A stretch of DNA of 38,203 nt from Lysobacter sp. (GTDB lineage Bacteria; Pseudomonadota; Gammaproteobacteria; Xanthomonadales; Xanthomonadaceae): positions 1 through 38,203 of the forward strand of contig SCUY01000217.1 in the NCBI GenBank assembly GCA_004322525.1, written 5' to 3'. The notes under the pieces were generated by a model, which ran no database searches, was not told the origin of the DNA, and was given only the letters and a program-made list of their open reading frames with translations. The translations under genes were made by a program, and so were the position numbers. Shown here in pieces: positions 28,564-38,203 of the stretch; position 1 is the first letter of the stretch; each line of letters opens with the position of its first letter.

Positions 28564-28938
28564 ATGGAAACGATCGACCTGCCCACCGCCCCGGGTTACC
28601 AATCCCTGGAGCGGCCGCTTAACTTCACTTCGTCCGCTGCCGCGAAAGTCCGCGAGCTCATCGCCGAGGAAGGCAACGCGGCGCTCAAGCTGCGCGTCTA
28701 CATCCAGGGTGGCGGCTGCTCGGGTTTCCAGTACGGCTTCGAATTCGACGAACAGCAGGCCGATGAGGACCTCGCGGTCTATACCGACGGCGTGGGCCTG
28801 ATCGTCGACCCACTGAGCCTGCAGTACCTGATGGGCGCGGAAGTCGACTACACCGAGAGCCTGCACGGCGCGCAGTTCGTGATCCGTAATCCGAACGCCA
28901 AGACCACCTGCGGCTGCGGTTCGTCCTTCTCCGCATGA
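28564..28938 (+). CDS. erpA: Iron-sulfur cluster insertion protein ErpA
   Basis: [23 protein letters not shown]...[10 protein letters not shown]-type carrier signature. Confidence 0.95.
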   Translation: METIDLPTAPGYQSLERPLNFTSSAAAKVRELIAEEGNAALKLRVYIQGGGCSGFQYGFEFDEQQADEDLAVYTDGVGLIVDPLSLQYLMGAEVDYTESLHGAQFVIRNPNAKTTCGCGSSFSA

Positions 28939-29864
28939 CCACGCGGGCCGACGACGCGCCCTTCGCTTTCGTCGCCTCCGACCCCTGCCAGGCACTGCTC
29001 GACCGCGCTGACCACCTCCGTGCCGATGCCGATGCGCTGGCCGCGCTGTGGGCGGGCGCCAGCGTGCTGCTGTTCGACAGCGATGGCCGGGTGGTCGCCG
29101 ATTCCGCCGGCCAGCCGATCGTGCATCGCGGCGCGCAGATCGGCGATGGACCCGGCACCGCGGTGTTTCTGGGCGTCGATACCGACGCCCGCGGCTGGTT
29201 CGCACTGGATGCAGCGCAGGTGGCCGGGGTTCCCGATGGCCGTGTCGACCTGCGCTCCGCCGCGGCGACGTGGCGCGCGCCCGAGCTGTCCGCCTTTGTC
29301 ACCGGCCGTGCCTTGCAGCAGTGGCGACAACGGCATCGCTACTGCGGCGCCTGTGGCGATGCCGTCCTGTTGCTGCGCGGCGGCTGGCAGGGCACCTGCC
29401 GCAGTTGCGCCCTGGAGCACTATCCACGCACCGATCCTGCCGTGATCGTCGCTGTGGTTGATGGCCGCCGCCTGTTGATGGGCCGTCAACGCAGCTGGCC
29501 GGAGCGGCGCTATTCGGTGATCGCCGGCTTCGTCGAACCCGGTGAGACGCTGGAGCAGGCCGTGCGCCGCGAAGTGCACGAGGAGACCGGCGTGCACGTG
29601 CGCCACTGCCGCTACCTCGCTTCGCAGCCGTGGCCATTTCCCGGTGCATTGATGCTCGGCTTCATCGCGGAGGCCGAACCGGGGGATGCCGTGGCAGGCG
29701 ATGAGCTGGACGAGGCGCGATGGTTCGAGCGCGACGAGATCGAAGCGGCGCTCGCCGCCGAGCAGGCGGGGCGAGCGGAGGATGGCCCGTTCCTGATGCC
29801 CGCACGCATATCGATCGCGCATTGGCTGGTTCGCCAGTGGCTCGCAGGCGCGGCTACGCGCTGA
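28935..29864 (+). CDS. nudC: NAD(+)/NADH diphosphatase (Nudix)
   Basis: [39 protein letters not shown] zinc-binding segment plus Nudix box [37 protein letters not shown]. Confidence 0.95.
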   Translation: MTTRADDAPFAFVASDPCQALLDRADHLRADADALAALWAGASVLLFDSDGRVVADSAGQPIVHRGAQIGDGPGTAVFLGVDTDARGWFALDAAQVAGVPDGRVDLRSAAATWRAPELSAFVTGRALQQWRQRHRYCGACGDAVLLLRGGWQGTCRSCALEHYPRTDPAVIVAVVDGRRLLMGRQRSWPERRYSVIAGFVEPGETLEQAVRREVHEETGVHVRHCRYLASQPWPFPGALMLGFIAEAEPGDAVAGDELDEARWFERDEIEAALAAEQAGRAEDGPFLMPARISIAHWLVRQWLAGAATR

Positions 29865-29870
29865 AACGCA

Positions 29871-30287
29871 TCAGCCGGGGGCGAGCCAGGAGAACGGTGC
29901 CCAGGGGAGGTTGCGAAGCATGCCGAATGCCAGCACGAACCCGATCCACAGCCGCGCGTCGTACAGCACGCGCGCTACCGCGGGCGACAGCAGCCGGCGT
30001 GAGCGGGATTCGTTGAGAACTATCGCGCCCAGGGCTGGCAGGCTCACCAGCACCATCAGGTTCATCGACACCGCGCGGCGCAGATCGCCATGCAGCAGCG
30101 CATGCAGCATGCGCGTCAGCCCGCAGCCCGGGCAGTACAGCCCGGTGAACTCGAGGAACAGGCACTTGGGGAATATCGAGCCCGCAGAGCCTGGGTCGAA
30201 AAAAGACAAGGCGAGCACTCCGGACAGCAGCCCCGCGGCGACGACTATCGCCGCTCCCCCGCGCACGACTGCCGGCCGCAAATTCAT
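29871..30287 (-). CDS. DUF2752 domain-containing membrane protein
   Basis: FPKCLFLEFTGLYCPGCGLTRMLHALLHGDLRRAVSMN. Confidence 0.85.
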   Translation of the reverse strand: MNLRPAVVRGGAAIVVAAGLLSGVLALSFFDPGSAGSIFPKCLFLEFTGLYCPGCGLTRMLHALLHGDLRRAVSMNLMVLVSLPALGAIVLNESRSRRLLSPAVARVLYDARLWIGFVLAFGMLRNLPWAPFSWLAPG

Positions 30288-30667
30288 CGCTGCTGCGCTG
30301 CCTTGATCTGTTCAAGAAGCTTCAAGGATTCGGGTGTGTTGCCAGCGAATGCCATGAAAATGCTGACGGCCCAGTAAACAATGCCAAGCACCCCTACGCC
30401 CGTTGCGACCCAGCACCAGATCTTCGCGTTACGCGAGGCGCGACGCGCCTCAAGTAGACGGCCGTCAGCGATCTCCCGGTTGACCTTGGACGCGAAGACG
30501 ATGGCGACAATGCCCGGCACGGCACCCACGACGCAGCAAATGCAAAACGTCGCTACGGTCACCACGATCGACCACGCCATGTGCGTCGGGATCGCGTCCG
30601 CCGGCGCAGTGCTGGACATCTGGGGCGGTGGCGGCGGTGGCGGTTGGATCGGCGGCGGCATGCTCAT
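30284..30667 (-). CDS. CD225/dispanin-like membrane protein
   Basis: Pro-rich N-terminus then HMAWSIVVTVATFCICCVVGAVPGIVAIVFASKVNREIADGRLLEARRASRNAKIWCWVATG. Confidence 0.85.
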   Translation of the reverse strand: MSMPPPIQPPPPPPPQMSSTAPADAIPTHMAWSIVVTVATFCICCVVGAVPGIVAIVFASKVNREIADGRLLEARRASRNAKIWCWVATGVGVLGIVYWAVSIFMAFAGNTPESLKLLEQIKAAQQR

Positions 30668-30736
30668 GGGAATCCTTCGTCGGTAGCGGTGGGCAGCCTC
30701 ACGGAGGCCGCGGGGGATGCTAGCAGGCCGCGCCGC

Positions 30737-32632
30737 TCAGGCCGCATCGCCACGCAGTGCGCGCACCTGCATTTCCAGCATCGGCGCATCCACGAGGCTG
30801 CCGTCGAGCGGCGCTGCGGCAACCACATCCACATGTGCGCGGAAACGCCGCGGCAGCCGCATGCGATGCATCGAGCCGTCGCGGCGGCTCCACATACTCG
30901 ACCACATGCCGCGCAGCGCCATCGGCACTACCGGCACCGGCCGCCGCTCCAGGATTTTCTCCACGCCCGACTTGAACGCCGCGATGTCGCCATCCTTCGT
31001 CAATGCGCCTTCGGGAAAGAGGCCGACCACCTCGCCTGCCGCCAGCGCAGCGTCGATCTCGTCGAAGGCGCGCTGCATCAGCGCCGGGTCTTCGCGTGCA
31101 CCGGCGATCGGGATCGCCTTCGCGGTGCGGAAGATCCACCGCATCACCGGAACATTGAAGATGCGGTAGTACATGACGAAGCGAACCGGCCGCGGAATGC
31201 TGCCGGCAAGGATCAGTGCATCCATGTAGCTGACGTGGTTGCAGACGATTAGCGCCGGGCCGTCGTCGGGCACGTGTTCGATGCCGCGCGTGCGCAGGCG
31301 GTAGAGGCTGCGCACCAGCAGCCAGCTCAGGAATCGCATCGCGAACTCGGGCACGATGCTGAAGATCCACAGCGTCACCAGTGCGTTGGCTATCGCCAGC
31401 GCGAGGAAGATCTGCGGAATCGACCAGCGCAGGTGATGCGCGCCCAGTACGAGGCCCGTCGCCGCCACAATCAGCAGGGCGTTCTGGATGTTCATGCCGG
31501 CGATGACGCGCGACATCTCCGCCTTTGGCGAACGGCTCTGGATCAGTGCGAACAGCGGCACCACGAAGATGCCGGCAAACAGCCCGATGCCGGCGAGGTC
31601 AAAGGCAATGCGCCAGGCATCGGGCTGGTCGAGGAACGCGCTGACGCCCAGGCCGGTGACAGGCGCGTAGCCGGTTCGCGCGAAATACAGGTGCAGCAGG
31701 AATGCGCTGATGCCGAACGCACCGATCGGCACGAGCCCGATCTCCACCGTGCGCGCGGACAGCTTCTCGCAGAGCATCGAACCCACGCCCGTACCGACCG
31801 AGAACAGCGCCAGCGCGAACAGGTACAGCTGGCCGTCACCGCCCAGGTTGGCCTCGGCATAGGCCGGCAGTTGCGAAGTCAGCACGGTGCCCACGAACCA
31901 GAACCAGGAGACGCCGAGAACCGAATTGCGAACGGCCGGCTGCCGGCGCGTGAGCCGCAGCGCCTTCATCGATTCCGGGATCGGGTTCCAGCCGATGCGA
32001 AGCTGCGGTGCATTGGCGCCAGCGACGGGAATGAGGCGGCTTACCAGATGGCCGGTGACGGCGAGCACCACCACCAGCACGCCGGCGACCATCGGCCCGT
32101 AGGCGCCCGCGAGCGCGAACACCAGGCCACCCACCAGCATGCCGAGCAGGATCGACACCGACGTGCCCATCTCCACCAGGCCGTTGCCGCCGGTGAGCTC
32201 CTCCGGCCTGAGCACCGACGGCAGGATCGAATACTTCACCGGCCCGATCAGCGTCGACTGCACGCCAGTGCAGAACAGGGCGACCAGCAGCACGACAAGG
32301 TTCTGCGTGGCGAAGCCGAACGCCGCCACCGCCATGATCGCGATCTCCATCGCCGTGGTGATGCGGATCAGCCGCGACTTCTCCAGTTTCTCCGCGATCT
32401 GCCCGGCGAGCGCCGAGAACAGGAAGTAGGGCGCGATGAACAACGCAGGCGCGAGCGTCGCGTACAGCTGCTTGTCTTCCGTGCTCGCGCCCATCCAGAA
32501 CAGCAGCGCGATGATCGCCTGTCGGTAGACGTTGTCATTGAACGCGCCGAGCGCCTGGGTGAAGAAGAACGGCGAGAACCGGCGCTGTCCAAGCAGCCCG
32601 GACTGCGAATGCGGTTTCATCTCACGCGCCAT
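30737..32632 (-). CDS. MFS (LplT-like) transporter fused to 1-acylglycerol-3-phosphate O-acyltransferase (PlsC) domain
   Basis: FFFTQALGAFNDNVYRQAIIALLFWMG MFS start; C-terminal acyltransferase motifs CNHVSYMDALILAG and GLFPEGALTKDG. Confidence 0.9.
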   Translation of the reverse strand: MAREMKPHSQSGLLGQRRFSPFFFTQALGAFNDNVYRQAIIALLFWMGASTEDKQLYATLAPALFIAPYFLFSALAGQIAEKLEKSRLIRITTAMEIAIMAVAAFGFATQNLVVLLVALFCTGVQSTLIGPVKYSILPSVLRPEELTGGNGLVEMGTSVSILLGMLVGGLVFALAGAYGPMVAGVLVVVLAVTGHLVSRLIPVAGANAPQLRIGWNPIPESMKALRLTRRQPAVRNSVLGVSWFWFVGTVLTSQLPAYAEANLGGDGQLYLFALALFSVGTGVGSMLCEKLSARTVEIGLVPIGAFGISAFLLHLYFARTGYAPVTGLGVSAFLDQPDAWRIAFDLAGIGLFAGIFVVPLFALIQSRSPKAEMSRVIAGMNIQNALLIVAATGLVLGAHHLRWSIPQIFLALAIANALVTLWIFSIVPEFAMRFLSWLLVRSLYRLRTRGIEHVPDDGPALIVCNHVSYMDALILAGSIPRPVRFVMYYRIFNVPVMRWIFRTAKAIPIAGAREDPALMQRAFDEIDAALAAGEVVGLFPEGALTKDGDIAAFKSGVEKILERRPVPVVPMALRGMWSSMWSRRDGSMHRMRLPRRFRAHVDVVAAAPLDGSLVDAPMLEMQVRALRGDAA

Positions 32633-32778
32633 GTGGCGAAGCCTCCCCGAAGACCGCGCGAGCCTAGCAGGCCACGGGACAATCAACGCACCGCGCCTGC
32701 GGGCTCCATGAAACAGCGCTCACACCCCCGGATCTAGGCTGCGCTGCGGCGAACGTGCCCGATCAGGAGCTTCCTTCC

Positions 32779-35220
32779 ATGGCAACCAGCAAGACTCCGC
32801 GTGGTGGCAAGCCCACGCGCACGAACGGCGGCAGTACGCGGGCCACGGCCGGCAAGGCGGCAAAGGCGGCAGCACGCAATACCGACAGCGGCAGCAGCAA
32901 GGGCCCGCGTCGCGGCAGCGGTGACCCGGCCGCCGAGAAGATGGCGCAGACGCAACAGCTGGCGGCCTCGATGCCGGTGAACACGACCAAGGCCAGCGAG
33001 TACGCGCGCCGTGATATCGGTATCGCGCCGGAAGGCCAGCATGTCGATCCACCGTCGGATCTGGTCACCGGCAGCACGCTGACCGAGCGCAATGCCAATC
33101 CCAAGGCCGGCACCCGCGCGATTCCCGGCGCGAATCCCACGGTGGACCCGCTCGACCGCGTGCGTGTGGATGCCACCGCGCAGCGGCTCACCACCAACCA
33201 GGGCGTGCCTGTCGCCGATAACCAGAATTCGCTCAAGGCGGGCCTGCGTGGCCCCGCCCTGCTGAAGGATTTCATCCTCCGCGAGAAGATCACCCACTTC
33301 GACCACGAGCGCATTCCCGAGCGCATCGTGCATGCGCGCGGCTCCGCGGCGCATGGCTTCTTCGAATGCTATGCACCGCTCACCGGCATCACCGTGGCCG
33401 CGCCGTTCCAGGCCGCAGGCAAGCGCACTCCGGTATTCGTGCGTTTTTCCACGGTGGCCGGCGAGCGCGGCAGCAAGGACACCGCGCGCGACGTGCGCGG
33501 TTTCGCCGTGAAGTTCTATACCGAGCAGGGCAACTGGGATCTGGTTGGCAACAACATGCCGGTGTTCTTCATCCAGGACGCGATGAAGTTTCCCGATCTC
33601 GTCCATGCGGTGAAGCCGGAACCCCATCATGCGATGCCGCAGGCCGCGAGCGCGCACGACACCTTCTGGGACTTCGTCTCGCTGATGCCCGAGTCCACGC
33701 ACATGCTGCTGTGGCAGATGAGCGACCGTGCCATTCCGCGCAGCTATCGCACCATGCAGGGCTTTGGCGTGCATACCTTCCGGCTGGTGAACGCCGATGG
33801 CGAATCGGTTTTCGTGAAATTCCACTGGACACCCATGCTGGGCACGCATTCGCTGACATGGGACGAGGCGGTCAAGATTTCCGGCGCCGATCCCGACTTC
33901 CATCGCCGTGACCTGTGGGAGGCGATCGAATCCGGCGCCTATCCCGAGTACGAACTCGGCCTGCAGATATTCTCCGAGGCCGATGCGGAGAAGTTCAGCT
34001 TCGACGTGCTCGACGCCACCAAGCTCATTCCCGAAGAACTCGTGCCCGTGCAGCCGGTGGGGCGGCTGGTGCTGGATCGCAACCCCGACAACTTCTTCGC
34101 CGAGACCGAGCAGGTGGCGTTCTGCACCGCGCACGTGGTGCCAGGCATCGACTTCACCAACGATCCGCTGCTGGCAGGGCGCATCCATTCGTATGTCGAT
34201 ACGCAGATCAGCCGGCTCGGCGGCCCGAACTTCCACGAGATTCCGATCAATGCATCGATCGCGCCAGTACACAACAACCAGCGTGATGGCATGCACCGCC
34301 AGGCCATCCATCGCGGCCGTGTTTCCTATGAGCCCAACAGCCTCGGCGGCGGTTGTCCGTTCCAGGCTGGCATGGCCGGTTTCGCGAGTTTTCCCGAGCC
34401 GGTCAAGGCCGACGAGGTGCGCGGCAAGCCGGAGAAGTTCGCCGAGCACTACAACCAGGCGCGGCTGTTCTTCGACAGCCAGTCGGCGGTTGAGCAGGCG
34501 CACATCATTGCGGCGTTCCGCTTCGAGCTGAGCAAGGTGACGGTGCCGGCAATCCGTGAGCGCACGGTGTCGATGCTGGTCAACGTATCGCCGGCGCTGG
34601 CGCAGGGTGTGGCCGACGGGCTCGGCATGGATCTGCCGGCGCCGATGCCGCCGGTGCTTGCACGCGCGCCACGCCCGGAAGTGAAGCAGTCGCCGGCACT
34701 GTCGCTGCTGGCGCGCCCCGGTGATGGCGGTATCCGCTCGCGCAAGATCGCGCTGGTGGTGGCGAACGGCGTCGATGGCGGCATGGTCAGCGCGCTGCAG
34801 GCCGGCCTGCTGGCCGAAGGCGCGGTGCCCCGCCTGGTCGGCATGCGCATTGGCCAGGTTCGCACGGCGGAGGGCGGTGTGCTGGATGCCGATGCCTCGC
34901 TGGAGAACGAGCCGGCGTTCCTGTTCGATGCGATCGTGCTGCCCGATGGAGCGGCCGCGGTGGACGCGCTGCTCGCCAACGGCCATTCGCTGGAAGGCCT
35001 CAAGGACCAGTACCGCCACTGCAAGACGATTCTCGCGCTGGGCGAATCGCGTCGCCTTGTGGAGGCCGCTGGCCTGCCGGCCACGCTGCCCGACGGTGAG
35101 CCCGACCCGGGCCTGCTGCTGCTCGATGGCGCCAGCGCGAAAAAGGCGCTGGCCGTGTTCGTTGCCGCGGTGGCGCAACACCGCCACTGGGCGCGCGAGA
35201 CCGATCCGCCGCGGGTGTGA
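32779..35220 (+). CDS. katE: Large-subunit catalase HPII
   Basis: AGGAGC RBS-like sequence before ATG 32779. [81 protein letters not shown], and a C-terminal class I GATase-like domain. Confidence 0.96.
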   Translation: MATSKTPRGGKPTRTNGGSTRATAGKAAKAAARNTDSGSSKGPRRGSGDPAAEKMAQTQQLAASMPVNTTKASEYARRDIGIAPEGQHVDPPSDLVTGSTLTERNANPKAGTRAIPGANPTVDPLDRVRVDATAQRLTTNQGVPVADNQNSLKAGLRGPALLKDFILREKITHFDHERIPERIVHARGSAAHGFFECYAPLTGITVAAPFQAAGKRTPVFVRFSTVAGERGSKDTARDVRGFAVKFYTEQGNWDLVGNNMPVFFIQDAMKFPDLVHAVKPEPHHAMPQAASAHDTFWDFVSLMPESTHMLLWQMSDRAIPRSYRTMQGFGVHTFRLVNADGESVFVKFHWTPMLGTHSLTWDEAVKISGADPDFHRRDLWEAIESGAYPEYELGLQIFSEADAEKFSFDVLDATKLIPEELVPVQPVGRLVLDRNPDNFFAETEQVAFCTAHVVPGIDFTNDPLLAGRIHSYVDTQISRLGGPNFHEIPINASIAPVHNNQRDGMHRQAIHRGRVSYEPNSLGGGCPFQAGMAGFASFPEPVKADEVRGKPEKFAEHYNQARLFFDSQSAVEQAHIIAAFRFELSKVTVPAIRERTVSMLVNVSPALAQGVADGLGMDLPAPMPPVLARAPRPEVKQSPALSLLARPGDGGIRSRKIALVVANGVDGGMVSALQAGLLAEGAVPRLVGMRIGQVRTAEGGVLDADASLENEPAFLFDAIVLPDGAAAVDALLANGHSLEGLKDQYRHCKTILALGESRRLVEAAGLPATLPDGEPDPGLLLLDGASAKKALAVFVAAVAQHRHWARETDPPRV

Positions 35221-35369
35221 CCGCCAGCGCCGTGCCGCCTTTCCGCCGCGCCATGCCGTGTGCGGGGGATGCGCGGCATGCCGACCGGCGGCCGGTATGG
35301 GACGGCAGGCGCGGCGATGATGGAATGGCGCGCGGGGAGCGCGCCTCACATCACAAGGGGATTCACCGC

Positions 35370-35738
35370 ATGAAAGCGACCACGTTCCAGCGCACGGGCA
35401 TCGTGCTGCTGCTGATCGGCATTGTGTATGGCATGCACATGGGCATTTCGCAGGACTTCACCTACGCACCGGCGCATGCGCATCTCAACCTCGTGGGTGG
35501 CGTGCTGATGTTCGTGGCCGGCCTCTTCTACGCCAGCCGGCCGGACATCCCCGCGCGCGCGGTGACCGTGCATTACGTGTTGCACGCCCCCGGCGCGGTA
35601 CTGCTCACGGCGGGCATCTACGGTTCGGTCAGTGGCCGGACGTGGGCCGAGCCGGTGGTGGGCACCGGTGCGGTGCTTGTGTTGTTGGCGATGCTGGTGT
35701 TCGCTTTCAACGTATTCCGCAGCGAGCGCGCCCGGTAA
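35370..35738 (+). CDS. Small four-TM protein with HAHLN motif resembling heme-copper oxidase-type helices
   Basis: MKATTFQRTGIVLLLIGIVYGMHMGISQDFTYAPAHAHLNLVGGVLMFVAGLFYASRP...VTVHYVLHAPGAVLLTAGIY. Confidence 0.75.
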   Translation: MKATTFQRTGIVLLLIGIVYGMHMGISQDFTYAPAHAHLNLVGGVLMFVAGLFYASRPDIPARAVTVHYVLHAPGAVLLTAGIYGSVSGRTWAEPVVGTGAVLVLLAMLVFAFNVFRSERAR

Positions 35739-36035
35739 GCCCGCCCGGTAGCTGCCGCCGCGCGTGCCATGCAAGGCGTGCAGCACAACTCGCAGCGCGC
35801 ATGACAGGGCAGGCCTGCGCCGCCGGGCGGGATGACTGCCGCAACAAGGGGCAAGCACGCCGAAAAAAGCGGCATCACCGCCATGGTGAACGCGGCAGGT
35901 GCCGTGCCCGACGGGGCGCGTGCCCGTGGACGCGCCATTGATGCCGCCGCGTGCGGTGGGGCGCGCGGACAGGAAAGGCGATCGCCATACGGGACAGTGA
36001 GCCCGCCCACGCGGGGTGATCCCCCACACTGGGGC

Positions 36036-36905
36036 ATGGCCGCTCCCGGAACCCCGCCCAGTCACCTGCAACTTCCGCCCGGCCCGTGGGCGACGGTGCT
36101 CGATGGGCTTTGCGCGCGTTTTCCGGCGATCGCGCGGGCGACGTGGGAGGACCGTTTCGCGCGCGGGCGGGTGCAGGATGCGTCGGGCGTGCCACTGCGC
36201 GGCGATGCGACGTATCGCATCGGCATGGAGATCCGTTACTTCCGCGAGGTACCCGACGAGCCGGTGATTCCGTTCGAGGAAACGCTGCTGCACGTCGACG
36301 CGGATCTGGTGGTGGCGGACAAGCCGCACTTCCTGCCGGTGACGCCGGCGGGCGAGTACGTGCGCGAGACGTTGCTGGCGCGGCTGGCGCAACGGCTGGG
36401 CAACCCGCGGCTGGTGCCGTTGCATCGCATCGACCGTGAAACCGCCGGGCTGGTGCTGTTCTCGGCCAACCCGGCCACACGTGGGGCGTACCAGGCGCTG
36501 TTCCGCGAGCGTCGCATCGACAAGACGTATCAGGCACTCGCGCCGCCCCTGCCGGGGCTCGCGTTGCCGCATGTGCACCGCTCGCGCCTTGTAGCGGGCG
36601 AGCCCTTCTTCCGGATGCGCGAAGCCGATGGCCCTGCCAACAGCGAGACGCATGTCGACGCCATCGGGCGCGAGGGGCCGATGTGGACCTATGCGCTACG
36701 GCCGGTCACCGGGCGCAAGCACCAGCTGCGCGTGCACATGGCCGCGCTCGGTGCACCGATCGCCAACGACCGCCTGTACCCGGTGCTCGATGTGGGCCGC
36801 ACGGGCGACTACACGCAGCCACTGAAACTGCTCGCGCGCTCCCTGGCATTCGCCGATCCGCTGACTGGCAAAGAGCGGTGTTTCGAGAGCGGCTTGTCGC
36901 TGTAG
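36036..36905 (+). CDS. RluA-family pseudouridine synthase
   Basis: VVADKPHFLPVTPAGEYVRETLLARL, PLHRIDRETAGLVLFSANPATRGAYQALF, VTGRKHQLRVHMAALGAPIANDRLYP. Confidence 0.93.
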   Translation: MAAPGTPPSHLQLPPGPWATVLDGLCARFPAIARATWEDRFARGRVQDASGVPLRGDATYRIGMEIRYFREVPDEPVIPFEETLLHVDADLVVADKPHFLPVTPAGEYVRETLLARLAQRLGNPRLVPLHRIDRETAGLVLFSANPATRGAYQALFRERRIDKTYQALAPPLPGLALPHVHRSRLVAGEPFFRMREADGPANSETHVDAIGREGPMWTYALRPVTGRKHQLRVHMAALGAPIANDRLYPVLDVGRTGDYTQPLKLLARSLAFADPLTGKERCFESGLSL

Positions 36906-36923
36906 GGGCGCTATTGCCCAGAC

Positions 36924-36948
36924 GCGATGCGCGATGCGCGATGCGCGA
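36924..36948. repeat. Short tandem repeat, 7-bp unit GCGATGC x3 plus partial fourth copy
   Basis: gcgatgc gcgatgc gcgatgc gcga, just downstream of the pseudouridine synthase stop. Confidence 0.85.
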
Positions 36949-37022
36949 CATGCCGGCGTGGCTGCGGTCTGCGACGTGTTCCACCCGGGTGATGGTGCGT
37001 GCGTTGCGCACCCCGGCCGGCC

Positions 37023-38174
37023 TCAGGCGGCCAGCTCGCAGGCGGGCTGCTGCGCCGGCTGTCCGAGGTAGCGATCCCGTTTGCGCGGCCGCAGGCGGGT
37101 CAGGTCCACTTCCACCAGGCCGTCGATGACATCGCTGAAATCGGGGTCGGTGCCGAAGGCGAGGAAACGCGCGCCGCCGGGTTCGCACAGGTCGGTGTAC
37201 TGCTTGTAGAGCATCGGCACCTGTGCACCGAGCAGGGCGAGGCGGTCACGCAGGCCGCGAAACGCGGTGTCGGCATCACCCGCGCTGGCGTCGGGCGTGG
37301 CATCGACGGTGGGTTTGAAAGGGCGACGCGCGCTGACCTCGTCGCGGCCGCCATGCCAGGCTGCGTAGAAGGCCACCACCTGCTCGCGTGCCGCGGACGG
37401 CAGGGTGGCGCTGATCGACACCGGGCCGTAGAGGTAGCGCACCCAGGGTCGCCGCGCGACATAGGCGCCCACGCCCTGCCAGAGGTAGTCCAGGCTGCGG
37501 CTTCCCCAATAGTCGGGCACCACGAAGCTGCGCCCCAGTTCAAGCCCGCTCGCCAGGCGCGGCAGCATGCCGGGCGCGTAACGGAACAGCGAGGCGGTAT
37601 ACAGCCCGGCCAGCCCCTGCTCGCCGATCAGCCGCGCACAGTGCGCGACGCGGTAGCCACCGGCGATGCAGGCGGCGTCCGCGTCCCACAGCACGATCTG
37701 ATCGTAGTCCGCATCGAAACGGTCGATGTCACGCGCCTGGCCGGTGCCTTCACCGACAGCGCGGAACGTGAGTTCGCGCAGCCGGCCGATCTCCTGCATC
37801 AGGGGCGAATCGATGCCGGGGCGGCCGACACGGATCTGCTTGCCGTCCAGCGTGCGGCCGAGCAGTTCGAGCGCCTCGATATCCGCGCCTACCTGCGCGG
37901 GGTCGGCGGGTGCTGCCAGCGGGGCGGGCCCGGCTTGTACGGTGTCACCCGGTGCGCGCGTGTCGAGCCGTTCAAGCTGCCGGCGTACCGCGTCCGCGGC
38001 CCCGCGACGGTCGGCGGGTTCGCAGGCGTCGGTGGCGGCGCCGAAGGCCAGCCGCAGCGGCTGCGAGCGGCGCGCGAACATCTCGCGCGCCAACAGGGCG
38101 GTGCCGGCGGGACGGAACAGCAGCGAGGCGCCGTAGAACAGCGCCGAATTGCGGGCGTCGATACGCACCGGCAC
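37023..38174 (-). CDS. GNAT/OlsB-like acyltransferase (hemolysin-type) protein, possibly 5'-incomplete
   Basis: LRELTFRAVGEGTGQARDIDRFDADYDQIVLWDADAACIAGGYRVAHCARL...LELGRSFVVPDYWGSRSLDYLWQGVGAYVARRPWVRYLYGPVSIS. The upstream end is confounded by the adapter sequence. Confidence 0.8.
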   Translation of the reverse strand: MPVRIDARNSALFYGASLLFRPAGTALLAREMFARRSQPLRLAFGAATDACEPADRRGAADAVRRQLERLDTRAPGDTVQAGPAPLAAPADPAQVGADIEALELLGRTLDGKQIRVGRPGIDSPLMQEIGRLRELTFRAVGEGTGQARDIDRFDADYDQIVLWDADAACIAGGYRVAHCARLIGEQGLAGLYTASLFRYAPGMLPRLASGLELGRSFVVPDYWGSRSLDYLWQGVGAYVARRPWVRYLYGPVSISATLPSAAREQVVAFYAAWHGGRDEVSARRPFKPTVDATPDASAGDADTAFRGLRDRLALLGAQVPMLYKQYTDLCEPGGARFLAFGTDPDFSDVIDGLVEVDLTRLRPRKRDRYLGQPAQQPACELAA

Positions 38175-38185
38175 TACCGGCGCAC

Positions 38186-38203
38186 AGATCGGAAGAGCGT
38201 CGT
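38186..38203. other. Illumina adapter sequence at contig end (artefact)
   Basis: AGATCGGAAGAGCGTCGT is identical to the start of the Illumina TruSeq universal adapter read-through sequence. Confidence 0.93.

Noticed and set aside
30303-30320. TTGATCTGTTCAAG resembling an FNR site
   Set aside because: Wrong spacing and inside the 3' coding end of the dispanin-like gene.
29871-30667. DUF2752-dispanin overlapping gene pair as a novel system
   Set aside because: Small membrane protein families with generic composition; no extra motif supports a specific function.
32734-35349. 871-aa minus ORF antisense to katE
   Set aside because: Compositionally biased shadow ORF; katE on the plus strand has clear catalase motifs.
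1-38203. CRISPR array, rRNA operon, prophage or complete transposon
   Set aside because: No regularly spaced repeats, rRNA-like sequence, phage structural genes or intact transposase were seen; only a possible IS3 remnant.

Overview
This is a GC-rich, probably gammaproteobacterial (Xanthomonadaceae-like) chromosomal segment. The taxonomic call is inferred from gene content only. Positions 1-22.4 kb hold a microaerobic/anaerobic respiration and copper block on the minus strand. It contains a quinol-type NO reductase, two paralogous Fe-S FNR-type regulators flanking hemN, the complete ccoNOQP-(small ORF)-ccoG-H-I-S cbb3 oxidase cluster with a SafE/TauE-like protein, and a Cus-like copper RND efflux operon. 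Four FNR/ANR-type boxes (TTGAT-N4-ATCAA-like) sit in front of norB, hemN, ccoN and the cus operon. A roughly 1.3 kb scar lies between the cus and cco operons. It is built of a probable IS3-type transposase tail, a frameshifted porin-like fragment and a frameshifted thymidine phosphorylase fragment. A circularly permuted ATP-grasp-like gene of unknown function diverges from the cus operon and shares its FNR box. A PD-(D/E)XK endonuclease gene broken by a 1-nt frameshift follows, next to tRNA-Met. The remainder (25.6-38.2 kb) is mostly housekeeping: rppH, bfd-bfr, erpA, nudC, an MFS-PlsC fusion, katE, an RluA-type pseudouridine synthase and an acyltransferase-like gene. The last 18 nt of the window match the Illumina adapter prefix, so the right edge is artefactual. 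All calls come from reading the sequence; no database search was run.
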